In this document: positions 62,153 through 64,000 of the stretch, piece by piece | Layout of the letters: the number at the start of each line of letters is the position of its first letter | Position numbering within the stretch: position 1 is the stretch's first letter | Made by a program: the position numbers and the translations under genes | Origin: Linum tenue | Lineage: Eukaryota > Streptophyta > Magnoliopsida > Malpighiales > Linaceae | Direction of reading: 5' to 3' | NCBI GenBank assembly: GCA_946122785.1 | Contig: CAMGYJ010000002.1 | Location: 69,279,703 to 69,343,702, forward strand | Length of the DNA stretch: 64,000 nt | The notes under the pieces: generated by a model | The model's input: only the letters and a program-made list of their open reading frames with translations | Databases searched by the model: none | Told to the model about the DNA's origin: nothing

Positions 62153-62554
62153 ATGGCCAGAAGCGGCAGCAGCAGCAAGCTCACCAAACTCAAGTCGGTC
62201 CTCAAGAAGCTCAACTCCTTCAACGCCAAGCTCAGCCGAGGCGGGAGCTCGATCGCCGCCGCTTCCGTCGCCGACGACTCCAACTCCAACTCCACCTCCT
62301 CCTCCTACTCCGTCGGCGGCGCCGGGGACCTGCGGCCAGTCTACGTCGGGAAATCGCGGAGGCGGTACCTCCTGAGCCCCGACATTGTGGACCACCCGCT
62401 GTTCCGGGAGCTGGCGGAGCGCTCCGACTGCGGCGGCGACAACATAAGCGTGGGGTGCGAGGTCGTGCTGTTCGAGCATTTGCTCTGGATGCTCGAGAAC
62501 GCTGATCCCCTGCCGGAGTCGGTCGACGAGCTCGCCGATTTCTACGCCTGCTGA
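62153..62554 (+). CDS. SAUR: SAUR-like auxin-responsive protein (SAUR76-78 type)
   Basis: Small auxin-up RNA proteins promote cell expansion, typically by inhibiting PP2C.D phosphatases and so activating plasma-membrane H+-ATPases. The 133-residue intronless frame opens with MARSGSSSKLTKLKSVLKKL. A Ser/Asn-rich spacer follows (residues about 28-55), then the SAUR core: VYVGKSRRRYLLSPDIVDHP, FRELAERS, and CEVVLFEHLLWMLENADP near the end, closing with DFYAC. The N-terminal TKLKSVLKK and the C-terminal FEHLLWMLENADP are typical of the SAUR76/77/78 branch (from memory). The spacer is longer than usual. Coding GC is far above that of the flanks. A TATA box is present and no neighbouring SAUR copies are seen. 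Confidence 0.94.
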   Translation: MARSGSSSKLTKLKSVLKKLNSFNAKLSRGGSSIAAASVADDSNSNSTSSSYSVGGAGDLRPVYVGKSRRRYLLSPDIVDHPLFRELAERSDCGGDNISVGCEVVLFEHLLWMLENADPLPESVDELADFYAC

Positions 62555-64000
62555 TTTATACACATCCGATCCCGTCCCGCTATTTTCGGTTTCATTAATT
62601 CGTTTTAGGAGAAAAGTGAAATTAATAAAAATCCATGATGCCGGCGTGCGCGGGAAACAGAAGGTGATCGAGGAGAGCGTGATCCGGTGCGGTCATCTCT
62701 ATTTATGTACAGACGTGGCGGGGAAGAGCGGTAAATCGACGGTAATAAGTTGCGGTGGATTTGATCAGCTGGCCATCTAGAGAGAGAGAGATTGACAAAA
62801 AAGAAAAGGGAAAATAAAACCAACATTGAGGAAAGTAGATTAGAGAGAGAAGTTAGGGAGAGAGGGGAGGGATTTGTGCCGAACCGTGCGGATATTGCGG
62901 GTTAGAGCAGATCAATTACCAGCTAATCACTCTCTTTTCAGGTCAGGTCGGGTTGGGTCTAAATTTCCAGTCCGGCCCGGTCGGATGGAATTTGAGAACA
63001 CACTTTGTAATGTATATTTGCATTCTTAATTAATCAAAGAAATTCAATATTACCTTTCGTGGTTTTAATGGGTTGTTTATTTAGTGATACAAACATGCTA
63101 TTTTATCTATAGTTCTTCTATTTTCAGTCGTGACTATTGTTCTTGATTGATTAGCATCTCTTAACGGATAACTCTCATTGTATATTTTATCCTTCTTAAA
63201 ATGCCTATGACATGCCTATGACAGACAGAAGTGCATCCAACATTAATGTTTATTTTATTTAACTTTTATGTTAATTATACTCAGTAAATCAACCATATCC
63301 TCTTCTAAGATCACGAATTCTTCATACATTCCGCACAAGTCAACAACTCATTTTGTAGTTTATTGACTTATCGTTCACTTCATTTGATGCTTCTTCTTTG
63401 ACGAAAGTGAGTAAATAAGCATATGGGAAATGTAGTTAACGAGAGCAATTGAGACCAACACAAAAATGGGAACACTTATAAATTGGGTCATTCAAATTTC
63501 ACCGTTAGTTATAAATTGTAACAAATAACACTGAACAAATGATACCGTTTAAAATATGTGTTGTACATACATCATTGTATCGATAACCTCAATTTTCATG
63601 CTTGCCCATCTGTAGATTGGAAAAGTATTCACAAGTATATTGTTAATATATAAGATCATGCAGTATTTTTTAGGTAGAGTAACTTCCTTTAACCCTTAAT
63701 TATCAGGACGAGAGGGACGTCAGCAAACTAACCACTCCCTCCATATAGTGCTGTCCAATCTACCAATAGCGCAATGACTATATCCATTGAATAGGGTAAT
63801 TGAAGCTTAAATAAAGACACTTTATCTGTATCGTTTTGTAATGACACTTATTTATTTATATTATTAAGACTTAAGAGCACCAGATAACAACAATCATGTT
63901 CATAATTAGATTTATATTATGCTAGCTGGGTCAACAAAAGAAAAATCTTCCGAGACAGAATTTTTAGGGTGGAACCGCAAATCTATTATTATTTAATTAA
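62555..64000. other. 3' flank of the SAUR gene and intergenic DNA
   Basis: After the 3' UTR the sequence becomes AT-rich. A short gggttggg patch near 62950 may be a hAT remnant. No gene is recognised to the end of the window. Confidence 0.45.

Overview
This window is nuclear DNA from a flowering plant, most likely a eudicot. The evidence is AT-rich intergenic DNA, GT-AG introns, plant-specific gene families and a dense load of plant-type transposons (hAT, Mutator, PIF/Harbinger, CACTA, copia, gypsy, TRIM, LINE). I cannot name the species. No rRNA, tRNA, CRISPR or prokaryotic signal was found.

Five genes look intact. (1) 3525-5368 (+) is a five-exon type-C heterotrimeric G-protein gamma subunit of the AGG3/DEP1/GS3 class, with a tail about 30% cysteine. 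(2) 11936-14849 (+) is a two-exon CYP92-family cytochrome P450. (3) 20418-18791 (-) is a two-exon receptor-like cytoplasmic kinase of subfamily VII, closest to RIPK. (4) 45641-36398 (-) is an eleven-exon, 1751-residue fusion of an alpha/beta-hydrolase-like domain, a long acidic linker and a CPBP/CAAX-protease-like membrane domain. (5) 62153-62554 (+) is an intronless SAUR of the SAUR76-78 type. The reading phases of all proposed exons add up. The genes share no pathway; they are independent loci, though several belong to plant signalling (G protein, immune kinase, auxin response).

One recognisable host pseudogene lies at 33720-34717. It is an aleurain-like cysteine protease with a frameshift and an in-frame stop. 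Its central exons are missing, and a miniature LTR retrotransposon sits in the gap.

The rest is transposon territory, and many boundaries can be read directly from target-site duplications. There are hAT-type elements with 8-bp duplications (15268-16481 with a second element nested inside, 23817-24446, 27855-28296, 47630-48202, probably 8112-8864). Two Mutator-like elements have 9-bp duplications (30071-32773 and 54201-56553), and a fragment of a third lies at the window start. There is a Tourist-like MITE (6866-7097), a TRIM family at three loci including tandem copies, a decayed PIF/Harbinger element (48534-51057), a CACTA end (57273) and several truncated LINE or SINE insertions.

The observations I rate highest are: the hydrolase-CPBP fusion, in which the expected catalytic residues of both domains appear substituted; the Mutator-like element carrying three adjacent arrays of about 21-bp period, one of them a W-box cluster; the TRIM tandem arrays; and a 25-bp micro-retroposition scar with a 14-bp duplication.
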